In this document: one piece after another, positions 17,251 through 25,510 of the stretch
Numbering within the stretch: position 1 is the stretch's first letter
Layout of the letters: each line of letters starts with the position of its first letter
NCBI GenBank assembly: GCA_030426475.1
Contig: JAUHYR010000002.1
Span: forward strand, 1 to 64,000
Reading direction: 5' to 3'
DNA length: 64,000 nt
Origin: Bacteroidia bacterium
GTDB lineage: Bacteria > Bacteroidota > Bacteroidia > Flavobacteriales_E > Vicingaceae
The notes under the pieces: generated by a model
Database searches by the model: none
The model's input: only the letters and a program-made list of their open reading frames with translations
What the model was told of the DNA's origin: nothing
Program-made: the position numbers and the translations under genes

Positions 17251-17946
17251 ATGAATGGAATAATTGAAATAGAAAATCTGGTAAAAAATTTTGTTTTAGG
17301 AAAACAAACCATTCATGTGTTAAAAGGCTTAAGCCTATCTATTCAAAAAACAGAATATGTTGCTTTAATGGGGCCTTCCGGTTCAGGAAAATCAACTTTA
17401 ATGAACATTCTAGGCTGTCTCGATACACCTACTTCAGGCAATTATTTCTTAAATAATAAAAATGTTGCGAAGCTTGAAGATAGTGAGCTGGCTGAAATTA
17501 GAAACAAAGAAATAGGCTTTGTTTTTCAAAGCTTCAATTTACTTCCCAGGTCTTCTGCCTTAGATAACGTTTGCTTACCTCTGATTTATGCAGGAAAATC
17601 CAAAAAAGAACGAGAAGAAATAGGAAAATCTATTTTAGATCAAGTGGGATTATCTGATAGAATGGATCATAAACCTAACGAGCTTTCCGGTGGTCAAAAA
17701 CAAAGAGTTGCCATTGCAAGAGCTATGGTAAACAATCCGTCTATCATTTTAGCAGACGAACCCACAGGAAATTTAGACACGGCTACTTCTTATGAAATTA
17801 TGGCGCTTTTCGATAAAATCAACAGTCAAGGAAATACTGTAATACTAGTTACTCATGAGGAAGACATAGCTAATCATGCTAAAAGAGTGGTACGCTTAAG
17901 AGATGGCGTTGTAGAGTCTGACATTAATAATAAACCTTTAGAATGA
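17251..17946 (+). CDS. ABC transporter ATPase, LolD/MacB type
   Basis: 231 residues, the size of a stand-alone LolD-type ATPase. Walker [10 protein letters not shown] is near residues 45-53, the signature is [16 protein letters not shown], and Walker B is [12 protein letters not shown] followed by the H-loop VTHEED. These ATPases power LolCE (lipoprotein release) or MacB/FtsX-type permeases that work without classic transport. No permease gene is adjacent, so the partner is unknown. Its stop overlaps the next start (ATGA). Confidence 0.88.
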   Translation: MNGIIEIENLVKNFVLGKQTIHVLKGLSLSIQKTEYVALMGPSGSGKSTLMNILGCLDTPTSGNYFLNNKNVAKLEDSELAEIRNKEIGFVFQSFNLLPRSSALDNVCLPLIYAGKSKKEREEIGKSILDQVGLSDRMDHKPNELSGGQKQRVAIARAMVNNPSIILADEPTGNLDTATSYEIMALFDKINSQGNTVILVTHEEDIANHAKRVVRLRDGVVESDINNKPLE

Positions 17947-18491
17947 AAATATACACCAAAAAAGGAGACAGCGGAACTACCCAACTAATTGGAGGAACAA
18001 GAGTTCCAAAACATCATGTAAGAATTGAAGCATATGGTACAGTTGACGAGCTTAATTCTTGGGTTGGACTTTTGCGGGATGAAGCTATTAACAATAATAC
18101 GAAAATTACACTAATAGAAATACAAGACAGACTTTTTACATTGGGTTCGCTTTTGGCAGAAGACAAGGAAAAATCTAAAATGACTTTACCACAGCTTGAA
18201 GAAAAAGACATTGAATTTCTAGAACAACAAATTGACAGAATGAATGAGTCATTGCCTGAAATGAAATCATTTGTCCTTCCCGGAGGAAATACAAAAGTAT
18301 CACATTGCCACATAACAAGATGTGTATGTAGAAGAGCTGAAAGGCTTACTACTCATACCAACGAAATCTTTCCTATTAATCCCATAATTTTAAAATATCT
18401 AAATCGGTTATCAGATTATTTATTTGTACTTTCAAGGCACTTAAACCATGAATTAAAGGGAGAAGAAATTCTATGGAAACCAAGAGTTTAA
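17943..18491 (+). CDS. Cob(I)alamin adenosyltransferase, PduO type
   Basis: 182 residues. This enzyme transfers adenosyl from ATP to cob(I)alamin to make coenzyme B12. The N-terminal ATP site is [46 protein letters not shown] and CRRAER are the other conserved segments of the PduO-type ATR. It is full length. It overlaps the ABC ATPase gene by 4 nt (ATGA), suggesting coupled translation, although a functional link to a LolD-like ATPase is not obvious. It implies that the cell uses a B12-dependent mutase or reductase. Confidence 0.93.
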   Translation: MKIYTKKGDSGTTQLIGGTRVPKHHVRIEAYGTVDELNSWVGLLRDEAINNNTKITLIEIQDRLFTLGSLLAEDKEKSKMTLPQLEEKDIEFLEQQIDRMNESLPEMKSFVLPGGNTKVSHCHITRCVCRRAERLTTHTNEIFPINPIILKYLNRLSDYLFVLSRHLNHELKGEEILWKPRV

Positions 18492-18518
18492 AGGTTTTAT
18501 TTTACTCAAGAAATATTG

Positions 18519-18526
18519 TAACTTTG
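18519..18526 (+). promoter_or_regulatory. -7 box TAACTTTG for the TPR/PD40 gene
   Basis: An exact match to TAnnTTTG, 23 nt before the ATG at 18550. Confidence 0.5.
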
Positions 18527-18549
18527 TCATCCTTTTAATCTAAGTAATT

Positions 18550-20106
18550 ATGAACTTCATCGCGAAAAAACTCTTTTTAATAGGATTTTTAAGTTTTGCT
18601 TTTATCAATCTAAACGCCCAAAAAGGGAATAGTAAATTGGCTAATGAATTATTCAACGCCAATAACTTTATTGATGCACTTGATGAATTTGAGCTTTTGG
18701 TTGCCGAAGAACCTCAAAACACAAAGTATTTATATCAACTGGCTGTTTGTTACTTAAATACAAACGTTGACAAAACTAAAGCAGTAAGTCTTCTTGAAAC
18801 GGTTTTAGAAAAAGAAAAGTCTGACCCAAACACCACTTACCTTTTGGGAAGAGCATATCACTTTGCAGGGAGGTATGATAAAGCAATAAAAAAATATGAA
18901 GAGTTTAAACAAAATGCAAAAGGATCTTCGTTTAATTTAGCTGATGTTGATAAGCAAATTGAACACTGCTACAATGCGAAGGAATTAATTAAATTTCCGG
19001 TAGATGTTACTTTTGAGAACTTAGGACCGGACATTAATTCTACCGCACCGGAATATTTCCCATTTGTTACCTCCAATGAAGAATTCATAGTTTACAACAC
19101 TAAAAAAGATGATGGGAGTAAACCTATGTCCACAGGTCATTATTACTCTCAAGTTTACTTTTCCAAAGTAACGCCTGATGGTCTCTATTCAAAAGGTAAA
19201 AGTCTTTCCGATAAAATAAATACTTTAGATGGAAATGAAGAGATAATTGGAATGTCTTCAGATGGAAAGTTTATGCTATTTTATTATGACAATGAAGAAG
19301 GTTATGGAGATATTTATATTGCCGAGTTTGATGGTAAAAATGTGAACAGATTAAAAAAATTAGATAAAACCATTAACTCAAAACATATTGAAATTGCTGC
19401 CGCAATAAGTACAGACGGAAAAACAATTTACTTTGCTTCCAATAGACCCGGAGGTTATGGCGGAGTAGATTTATATGTTTCAAGACAACTTCCTAACGGA
19501 AAATGGGGTCCTGCCGAAAATTTAGGGTCTGAAATCAATACTAAATATGATGAAGATTTTCCAAACATTTCTGCAGATGGAAAAGTACTTTATTTCAGTT
19601 CGAAAGGACATACAAGCATGGGTGGTTTCGATATTTTTAAAGCAGAATTAGATGAAAATAGTAAAAGCTGGACCAAAGTAAAAAACCTTGGATACCCTGT
19701 AAATACCCCTGAAGATGATATGAATTTTAGAGCTTCTGCAAATGGAAGATATGGTTACATCTCTGCTTTAAGAAAAGAAGGAAAAGGAAATTTAGATATA
19801 TACAGAGTAATATTTAACGAAGTTGAACCAGAATATACTGTAGTAAAAGGATTTGTTACTTCAAAAGACACTGCTAATAAAATTACAGATGTATTTATTT
19901 CAGTTACCGATTTAAATACAAATGATATCTATGGGGAATACTTAACTAACCCTAAAACAGGAAGATATATTATGATTCTACCTCCGGGTAAATATAATTT
20001 GTTAGTAGATGCGACTGGTTATAAAATGTATTCCGAAGATATTGAAATACTTGGAAAAAGCTCTTACCAAACTGAAATTAAAAAAGATATTTTAGTTAAC
20101 GAATAA
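18550..20106 (+). CDS. Exported TPR / PD40 beta-propeller protein, PorE-like but without OmpA domain
   Basis: 518 residues. A signal peptide ends at NLNAQ. Residues about 25-145 are TPR-like helices (ELFNANNFIDALDEFELL, YLLGRAYHFAGRYDKAIKKY). Residues about 155-430 hold PD40 propeller blades of the type IYFASNRPGGYGGVDLYVS and VLYFSSKGHTSMGGFDIF. The last about 85 residues form a carboxypeptidase-regulatory-like fold. This is the PorE domain order (TPR, WD40-like, CRD), but the chain stops where the C-terminal OmpA peptidoglycan-binding domain would be. The full version is at 57389. It may serve as a T9SS accessory or a substrate scaffold. The next gene starts 11 nt later. Confidence 0.82.
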   Translation: MNFIAKKLFLIGFLSFAFINLNAQKGNSKLANELFNANNFIDALDEFELLVAEEPQNTKYLYQLAVCYLNTNVDKTKAVSLLETVLEKEKSDPNTTYLLGRAYHFAGRYDKAIKKYEEFKQNAKGSSFNLADVDKQIEHCYNAKELIKFPVDVTFENLGPDINSTAPEYFPFVTSNEEFIVYNTKKDDGSKPMSTGHYYSQVYFSKVTPDGLYSKGKSLSDKINTLDGNEEIIGMSSDGKFMLFYYDNEEGYGDIYIAEFDGKNVNRLKKLDKTINSKHIEIAAAISTDGKTIYFASNRPGGYGGVDLYVSRQLPNGKWGPAENLGSEINTKYDEDFPNISADGKVLYFSSKGHTSMGGFDIFKAELDENSKSWTKVKNLGYPVNTPEDDMNFRASANGRYGYISALRKEGKGNLDIYRVIFNEVEPEYTVVKGFVTSKDTANKITDVFISVTDLNTNDIYGEYLTNPKTGRYIMILPPGKYNLLVDATGYKMYSEDIEILGKSSYQTEIKKDILVNE

Positions 20107-20117
20107 ATAAAATAAAC

Positions 20118-21128
20118 ATGAAAAAGACACTTCTAATCTTATTAGTTCTTTTAAGCATTTTTAATGTAAATGCTCAAAAAGCAAAAATTGAACTAAACCT
20201 AACGTTAAGAGACGGCAATATCGTAACAGGTACATCTTCAATAAATAGCATTGATTTAGTAACCGATTACGGAAAATTAGTAATACCTATTAAAAATGTT
20301 AGTGCTATTGAAATTGGTATTAGCCCTGACAATTCAAATAAAGACAAAATAATAAAACTTGTTAATGAAATGAATAACGCTGATGAAAAGGTACGACAAG
20401 AGGCCTATTCTTCTGCGCTTGAACTGGGACCGGGAGCCATCCCAATTATTAATAATTATATGTTTAGTGAAAAATATACTCCGTCCGAATATAACGACTT
20501 TACTCCCGAAGGAGTAGTAAGCGAATTAAAAGCTATTCATAATATTTCTGATGCTTTTTCAGAAAAAGATGTAGTAACTATAGATTATGCCTATAGCATG
20601 GGTGGAAGCTATCAATTTGACAAAATAAGTCTCAAAACTCAATATGGTGATTTAACTATACCCAAGAATAAAATCAAAAAAATTGACATCAATTATTTTG
20701 AAGAAGGTAGTGGAAGTGATAAAACCTTCAAATTAATAGCCTCAAAAAACATTAGCTCAAATGCCAATGGAGGTTGGTTAAATACAGGGATTATGGTAAA
20801 AAGCGGGCAATATATTCAAATTGCTGCCAAAGGAGAGGTTACATTAGCCAGCTTATCCGGCAACAAATATAATCCTGATGGTAAAATTGTTGGAGCAAAC
20901 AATGATTATGAAGATGACTATATTGATGACTATTCGTCAAGTACAAGCACTTACCCTCAATACGGAAATGTAGTTTATAAAATTGGTGATAAGGGTACTG
21001 CTACTAGAGCAGGCTCTAATTACAAGGGAGTAGCAAAATCATCAGGTATATTGTTTATCTCTATTTACGAAACAGTATACAATGCTTCTAATTCTGGATT
21101 TTATACGGTTAAATTAAGTGTGAAATAA
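20118..21128 (+). CDS. Exported protein of unknown function with duplicated strand motif and lectin-like C-domain
   Basis: 336 residues with signal peptide MKKTLLILLVLLSIFNVNAQ. I do not recognise a named family. Two copies of a short module are visible: LVTDYGKLVIPIKNVSAIEI (residues about 46-65) and a similar LKTQYGDLTIPKNKIKKIDI (near 175-194). The C-terminal about 130 residues contain GWLNTGIMVKSGQYIQIAAKG, a GNVVYKIG strand and a Gly-rich close, FISIYETVYNASNSGFYTVKL. This resembles the PA-IL (LecA)-like galactose-binding sandwich; the resemblance is inferred from pattern, not shown. It is 11 nt after the TPR/PD40 gene, so probably its partner. Confidence 0.7.
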   Translation: MKKTLLILLVLLSIFNVNAQKAKIELNLTLRDGNIVTGTSSINSIDLVTDYGKLVIPIKNVSAIEIGISPDNSNKDKIIKLVNEMNNADEKVRQEAYSSALELGPGAIPIINNYMFSEKYTPSEYNDFTPEGVVSELKAIHNISDAFSEKDVVTIDYAYSMGGSYQFDKISLKTQYGDLTIPKNKIKKIDINYFEEGSGSDKTFKLIASKNISSNANGGWLNTGIMVKSGQYIQIAAKGEVTLASLSGNKYNPDGKIVGANNDYEDDYIDDYSSSTSTYPQYGNVVYKIGDKGTATRAGSNYKGVAKSSGILFISIYETVYNASNSGFYTVKLSVK

Positions 21129-21151
21129 CACTCCTATTTTAAAATCTTATT

Positions 21152-21805
21152 GTGAAACAAAAAGTTTTTGGGTTAGGGTTTCATAAAACAGGCACTTCTA
21201 CCTTAGCTAGTGCATTAGATAAACTAGGGTATAAAGTCTGTGGGCAACAAAATAATTTGGCCCAAAATTTTGTTAATAATGATATTAAAGTTTTTATTGA
21301 GCTAGCTAAAGACTACGATGCATTTGAAGATGATCCATGGCATCAGTTATATAAGGAAATGGACAAAGCTTTTCCAAATAGTAAATTTATATTAACTGAC
21401 AGAGATGTTAATGATTGGTACAAAAGCTGTCTAAATCATTTCTATGAAGATAGTACTTTGATTAGAGATTTTATCTATGGAGATGGTCGCCCAAAAAATA
21501 ATGAGGAAAACTTTAAAAAAGTGTATATTGAACATAAAAAAAATGTAATTGAATACTTTAAAAATAGACCTGAAGACTTTTTAATTGTTGACTTTACCAA
21601 AGGTGAAAGATGGGGCAAAATATGTGCTTTTTTAGAAGTAGAGATACCTGACTCTCCTTTTCCACATGCTAATAAAGGATTGTATACCAAATCTCCTAAT
21701 AGTATTAAAAAAAAGTTTTGGCTTTTTTATAAAAAATATTTTAGTCTTTTATATCACAATATATACAAGCCAATTTTTAAAAAAAATGTAAATAAGAAAA
21801 ATTAG
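21152..21805 (+). CDS. Sulfotransferase family protein
   Basis: 217 residues with a GTG start at 21152; no better start exists. GFHKTGTSTLASALDKLGYK at the N-terminus is the PAPS 5'-phosphosulfate loop, and LTDRDVNDWYKSC fits the 3'-phosphate-binding strand. FLIVDFTKGERWGKICAFL with PDSPFPHANK closes the fold, as in the Sulfotransfer_4 type. The enzyme would move a sulfo group from PAPS to a sugar, lipid or other acceptor in the cytoplasm. No PAPS synthesis, glycosyltransferase or polysaccharide gene is adjacent, so the acceptor is unknown. It lies between exported-protein genes and may belong to the preceding transcript. Confidence 0.85.
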   Translation: MKQKVFGLGFHKTGTSTLASALDKLGYKVCGQQNNLAQNFVNNDIKVFIELAKDYDAFEDDPWHQLYKEMDKAFPNSKFILTDRDVNDWYKSCLNHFYEDSTLIRDFIYGDGRPKNNEENFKKVYIEHKKNVIEYFKNRPEDFLIVDFTKGERWGKICAFLEVEIPDSPFPHANKGLYTKSPNSIKKKFWLFYKKYFSLLYHNIYKPIFKKNVNKKN

Positions 21806-21876
21806 TTTTTTATTAAATCTAACTGATAAAACTCTACTTTCATAACAACTGTTTAAAAGTTAATATAAATCATATT

Positions 21877-21904
21877 TTGGTTTTATTATTTTAAGTTAAT
21901 TTAG
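21877..21904 (+). promoter_or_regulatory. Putative promoter of the first glycine-rich cargo gene
   Basis: TTG (21877-21879), a 17-nt spacer and TAATTTAG (21897-21904), 24 nt before the ATG. This gene lacks the CAAAATA palindrome that precedes its three downstream relatives. Confidence 0.45.
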
Positions 21905-21928
21905 CCCAAATTCCATAAATAATAAATC

Positions 21929-23407
21929 ATGAAAAAACAATTACTAAAATTATTTCTGATTATTTTATCAGCTCTATCATTTAATTTAAATACTAATGCA
22001 CAGTGCCCGAACATTATTTGTCCAGGTAATATAACTTCATGTGATGCGATTGTATCTTATGCTACGCCAGTTGGCACAGACACATGTCAATCAACCTCAT
22101 TTCAAACAGATACATTTAACTTCACAGGAAATATTCAAAAATTTGTAGTTCCTAGTGGAGTAGATACTATAACTGCATCCGTTTGGGGAGCTCAAGGTGG
22201 AGCAAACTGGGTAAACAATACAAATTATGGTGGTTTTGTAAAAGCTGACATCCCAGTAAATGCTGGCGACACACTATATATTTACGTTGGAGAGCAACCT
22301 AATGGGATAACTGGCGGATGGAACGGTGGAGGAAATGGAGAATCTGCCGGACAAGGTGGTGGTGGTGCTTCAGATATTAGAATAGGAGGAACGACATATA
22401 ATGACAGAATACTTGTTGCCGGTGGTGGCGGTGGTGCAGGATATTGGAGTAGTCAGCATGTAGTTGGTGGATACGGTGGTGGATATAACGGAGGATATGG
22501 TTACAGACAAACACCTTCAACTTTTGGGGGGGATCCAGGGACACAAACCTCTAGCGGAAATGGAACATGTGTTAATTTTAATGTCCCTTCAGTTGCTGGA
22601 GGTTTTGGATTTGGCGGTTCACCATCAGGTTGTGGATGCGAAGGCTATGGCGGTGGCGGTGGCTGGTATGGAGGTGCCGGAAGTGGAAACTGCAGAGGCG
22701 GTGGTGGTGGAAGTGGATATATACTTCCTACCTTACAAAACATTTCTATTGATAGCGGCATTCAGGTTGGTCATGGTCAAGTTATTTTAACTTACGGTAC
22801 AACTCCTGCTCCAACTACAAGTCAAATAGCCGGATTACCAAGTGGAAACTCTTTTCCTGTAGGTGTAACTACAAATGTATTCCTTGTTAGTAATGGAACA
22901 CAATCAGATACTTGTTCATTTACCGTAACAGTTGTAAGTATTGACACATCAGTAACTAGAAATTTATCCACTTTTACTTCTAGTGAAAATGGAGCAACCT
23001 ATCAATGGTTAAACTGTGACAGCAACAATATGGCAATTACTGGAGCAACCAATCAAAGCTATACCGCTACTACTAATGGCTCTTATGCGGTAGTTGTATG
23101 CAAAAACGGTTGCACGGATACTTCGGCTTGTCAGATGATAAACAATGTAGGTATTCAAACCATTGACTTTGGAAACATTACAATTTATCCCAATCCAACA
23201 ACTAATGGATTATTTACAGTTGATTTAGGTAAATCAGTTCAAATCAACTATACTATTACTTCATTAGACGGAAGAATAGTAGCTCAGAAAACAAACATTA
23301 TAGAAAATAAAATCATGATAGATTTAAGTAATGAGAGTAAAGGGGTTTATCTATTAAAACTCTACAACATTAAATCATCAAGCGTATTTAGAGTGACCCG
23401 ATTATAG
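21929..23407 (+). CDS. T9SS type A cargo: HYR domain split by a glycine-rich domain (copy 1)
   Basis: 492 residues. A signal peptide ends near NTNAQ. Residues about 26-53 are the first half of a HYR (hyalin repeat) domain (CPGNITSCDAIVSYATPVGT). Residues about 54-294 are a glycine-rich domain with LYIYVGEQ, repeated GGGG stretches and a closing GHGQVILTYG. The second half of HYR then resumes with SQIAGLPSGNSFPVGVTTN and DTCSFTVTV. An Ig-like segment (TYQWLNCDSN, GSYAVVV) follows. The end, IYPNPTTNGLFTV then GRIVAQK and SKGVYLLKL, is a type A sorting domain, so the protein should be secreted by T9SS. It is probably a surface or matrix protein. Confidence 0.85.
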   Translation: MKKQLLKLFLIILSALSFNLNTNAQCPNIICPGNITSCDAIVSYATPVGTDTCQSTSFQTDTFNFTGNIQKFVVPSGVDTITASVWGAQGGANWVNNTNYGGFVKADIPVNAGDTLYIYVGEQPNGITGGWNGGGNGESAGQGGGGASDIRIGGTTYNDRILVAGGGGGAGYWSSQHVVGGYGGGYNGGYGYRQTPSTFGGDPGTQTSSGNGTCVNFNVPSVAGGFGFGGSPSGCGCEGYGGGGGWYGGAGSGNCRGGGGGSGYILPTLQNISIDSGIQVGHGQVILTYGTTPAPTTSQIAGLPSGNSFPVGVTTNVFLVSNGTQSDTCSFTVTVVSIDTSVTRNLSTFTSSENGATYQWLNCDSNNMAITGATNQSYTATTNGSYAVVVCKNGCTDTSACQMINNVGIQTIDFGNITIYPNPTTNGLFTVDLGKSVQINYTITSLDGRIVAQKTNIIENKIMIDLSNESKGVYLLKLYNIKSSSVFRVTRL

Positions 23408-23434
23408 AAATCAATTTGATAATCAAATAAATTG

Positions 23435-23463
23435 AAAGCCTCATCTAATGATGAGGCTTTTTT
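23435..23463 (+). terminator. Intrinsic terminator after copy 1
   Basis: AAAGCCTCATC, a TAAT loop and GATGAGGCTTT form an 11-bp perfect stem followed by T. It is the first of four near-identical hairpins in this cluster. Confidence 0.88.
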
Positions 23464-23490
23464 GCCTAAAATACTTTCCCATTATTTGCT

Positions 23491-23505
23491 CAAAATAATA
23501 TTTTG
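23491..23505 (+). promoter_or_regulatory. Conserved palindrome CAAAATA-A-TATTTTG before copy 2
   Basis: A perfect 7-bp palindrome around one base, preceded by TTTGCT and followed by TTGTTTCTT. It ends 39 nt before the ATG at 23545. Its right half, ATATTTTG, could act as the -7 element. The same element occurs at 25458 and 26875 with almost the same distance to the start. Confidence 0.65.
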
Positions 23506-23544
23506 TTGTTTCTTCCAGTCTGAAAAACCAACTAAAGACCTATT

Positions 23545-25374
23545 ATGAAAAAACATTTACTCTTAACCTTACCTGCTATTTTACTTTTAATACTAACTGT
23601 TGATTCTTTTTCGCAGCAATGTGTTACTATTAATTGTCAGTCAAATATAACTACCAATGCAGACTCAAATGCTTGCGGTTCAATCATAAATTATAATACG
23701 CCCTTTGGTTTTGATTCTTGTTTAGTTGGCAGCCAGACTTTTAATTATACTGGTCAAATAGATACATTTATAGTTCCTACTGGAGTAACTACTTTAACAA
23801 TTGAAGCTACAGGCGCTGCTGGTGGTAATTCAACATGGGCGACATTGCGTCCGGGTGGAAAAGGCTCTTATATAAAGGGTGATGTATCAGTAAGCTCTGG
23901 TGACACAATTTTAGTATTAGTTGGACAACAAGGAGAAAGTGCTGCTGTTGGTGGTGGTGGTGGTGGGTCTTTCACTGCGCTAATAAACAATACTCCATTA
24001 GTCATTGCCGGAGGAGGTGGAGGAGCTTCTTCTGATCAGTCTGGGGTGAATGCTTCAATTACAAATAACGGTACCAATTGTTCTGGAAATTTAATTCTAG
24101 GAGGAACTTCAGGTAACGGAGGAGCGGCATGTGGTCCAAATGGAAATAGTGGAGGAGCTGGTGGTGGATTTCTTACTGATGGTGCTAGTTCTAATACAAA
24201 TGGACCATCAACAGTAGGAGGTTTTGGTGGAAAGTCGTTTACTAATGGAGGAACCGGTGGCATACCTGGTAGATTAGATAATGCATGTACACAAGATGCA
24301 TTTGGCGGGTTTGGTGGAGGCGGAAGTACCTCATGTAATACCGTTGGCGGAGGCGGAGGCGGAGGCTATTCAGGAGGTGCAGGTGGTCCTCACATCAGCC
24401 AATGTGGTGCTTCACAAAGATTTGGTGGTGGTGGTGGTGGTTCCTTTAATGCGGGAACTAATACTATTGATAGTGTGGGAGTTGGAACTGGTAATGGTTT
24501 AGTCGTAATTACTTGGAATGGAGGAACAATAGCTGCCACTCAAACTTCTGGTTTGCCAAGTGGGTCTTTATTTCCTATCGGTACAACTACAAATTCTTTC
24601 TTTGTCACTAACGGAACGCAATCAGACTCCTGTACTTTTACAGTAACAGTTATTGACAGTATAGTTCCAATATTGGTTTGTCCATCAAATGTTGTAACAT
24701 GTAATTCTATTGTTAATGGAATATCACCAAGTTATAATGATAATTGTAATGTTACTGTAAGCTATACATTATCAGGCGCAACCGTTGGCTCAGGAAATAA
24801 TGATGCTAGTGGAACTACATTTAATTATGGTATTACTACCGTGCAGTATTTGGTGTCAGATTCATCCGGAAATTCAGATACATGTTCCTTTACAGTTACC
24901 AATAATAGTGTTGACACATCAGTTACAAGAAACTTATCTACATTTACATCAAACCAAACTGGCGCTTCATACCAGTGGGTATCATGTCCTTCAGGAACTC
25001 CAATAATTGGAGACACTAATATGGTATTTACTGCTACAACCAATGGTTCTTATGCTGTTATTGTTAGTAATGGCCTTTGTACTGATACCTCCGCTTGCTT
25101 TACAATAAACAATGTAGGCATTCAAACTATTGACTTTGGAAATGTTTCTATTTACCCTAATCCAACCAATGGATTGGTTACGATAGATATGGGAGACTAT
25201 GACGAGACTGTCAACTATACTATTACTTCAATAGATGGAAGAACAGTAGCTCAGAAAACAAATATTGCAGACAACAAAATAACTATTGATTTAGGTAATG
25301 AAAGTAAAGGAGTTTATTTACTTAAACTTTACAACACCAAATCATCTAGTGTATTTAGAATAAATAGACTATAG
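23545..25374 (+). CDS. T9SS type A cargo: HYR/glycine-rich protein with a second HYR domain (copy 2)
   Basis: 609 residues with signal peptide MKKHLLLTLPAILLLILTV. The layout is as in copy 1: the first half of HYR (NITTNADSNACGSIINY), a glycine-rich domain at about residues 60-330 with ILVLVGQQGE and VIAGGGGGASSD, and the HYR closing half (TSGLPSGSLFPIGTTTNSF). An additional complete HYR-type domain follows (PILVCPSNVVTCNSIV through SDTCSFTVT), then the Ig-like segment and the type A sorting domain (IYPNPTNGLVTIDMG). The extra HYR explains its greater length. Long GGA/GGT runs leave other frames open, but those are not genes. Expected location: cell surface. Confidence 0.85.
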   Translation: MKKHLLLTLPAILLLILTVDSFSQQCVTINCQSNITTNADSNACGSIINYNTPFGFDSCLVGSQTFNYTGQIDTFIVPTGVTTLTIEATGAAGGNSTWATLRPGGKGSYIKGDVSVSSGDTILVLVGQQGESAAVGGGGGGSFTALINNTPLVIAGGGGGASSDQSGVNASITNNGTNCSGNLILGGTSGNGGAACGPNGNSGGAGGGFLTDGASSNTNGPSTVGGFGGKSFTNGGTGGIPGRLDNACTQDAFGGFGGGGSTSCNTVGGGGGGGYSGGAGGPHISQCGASQRFGGGGGGSFNAGTNTIDSVGVGTGNGLVVITWNGGTIAATQTSGLPSGSLFPIGTTTNSFFVTNGTQSDSCTFTVTVIDSIVPILVCPSNVVTCNSIVNGISPSYNDNCNVTVSYTLSGATVGSGNNDASGTTFNYGITTVQYLVSDSSGNSDTCSFTVTNNSVDTSVTRNLSTFTSNQTGASYQWVSCPSGTPIIGDTNMVFTATTNGSYAVIVSNGLCTDTSACFTINNVGIQTIDFGNVSIYPNPTNGLVTIDMGDYDETVNYTITSIDGRTVAQKTNIADNKITIDLGNESKGVYLLKLYNTKSSSVFRINRL

Positions 25375-25464
25375 AAATTAATTTTTTAATCTAATTACTC
25401 TAAAGCCTCATCGAAAGATGGGGCTTTCTTGTCTAAAATATATTCTTGTGACTTGCTCAAAATA
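25342..25464 (+). repeat. 123-nt direct repeat, first copy
   Basis: Identical base for base to 26759-26881. It covers the last 11 codons or so of this gene, the stop, the terminator hairpin and the left half of the palindrome. See the second copy. Confidence 0.95.
25402..25430 (+). terminator. Intrinsic terminator after copy 2
   Basis: AAAGCCTCATC, a GAAA loop and GATGGGGCTTT. There is one T-G wobble; a mixed TTTCTT tail follows. Confidence 0.82.
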
Positions 25465-25472
25465 ATATTTTG
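25458..25472 (+). promoter_or_regulatory. Conserved palindrome CAAAATA-A-TATTTTG before the 25511 gene
   Basis: The same 15-mer as at 23491, in the same sequence context (TTGCT before, TTGTTTCTT after), ending 38 nt before the ATG. The shared flanks suggest a common promoter for these cargo genes. Confidence 0.65.
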
Positions 25473-25510
25473 TTGTTTCTTTCCACTCCTAAACCAATTC
25501 AATATATTTT

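Noticed and set aside
22464-22790. A 108-residue open frame inside the first glycine-rich cargo gene
   Set aside because: GGT/GGA repeats leave shifted frames open. The product is low-complexity (Val/Glu/Ala-rich) and has no start signals; the main frame has a signal peptide and sorting domain.
24036-24502. Open frames on both strands inside the second glycine-rich gene
   Set aside because: Same cause: biased glycine codons. The minus-strand product is proline-rich, as expected from the complement of glycine codons.
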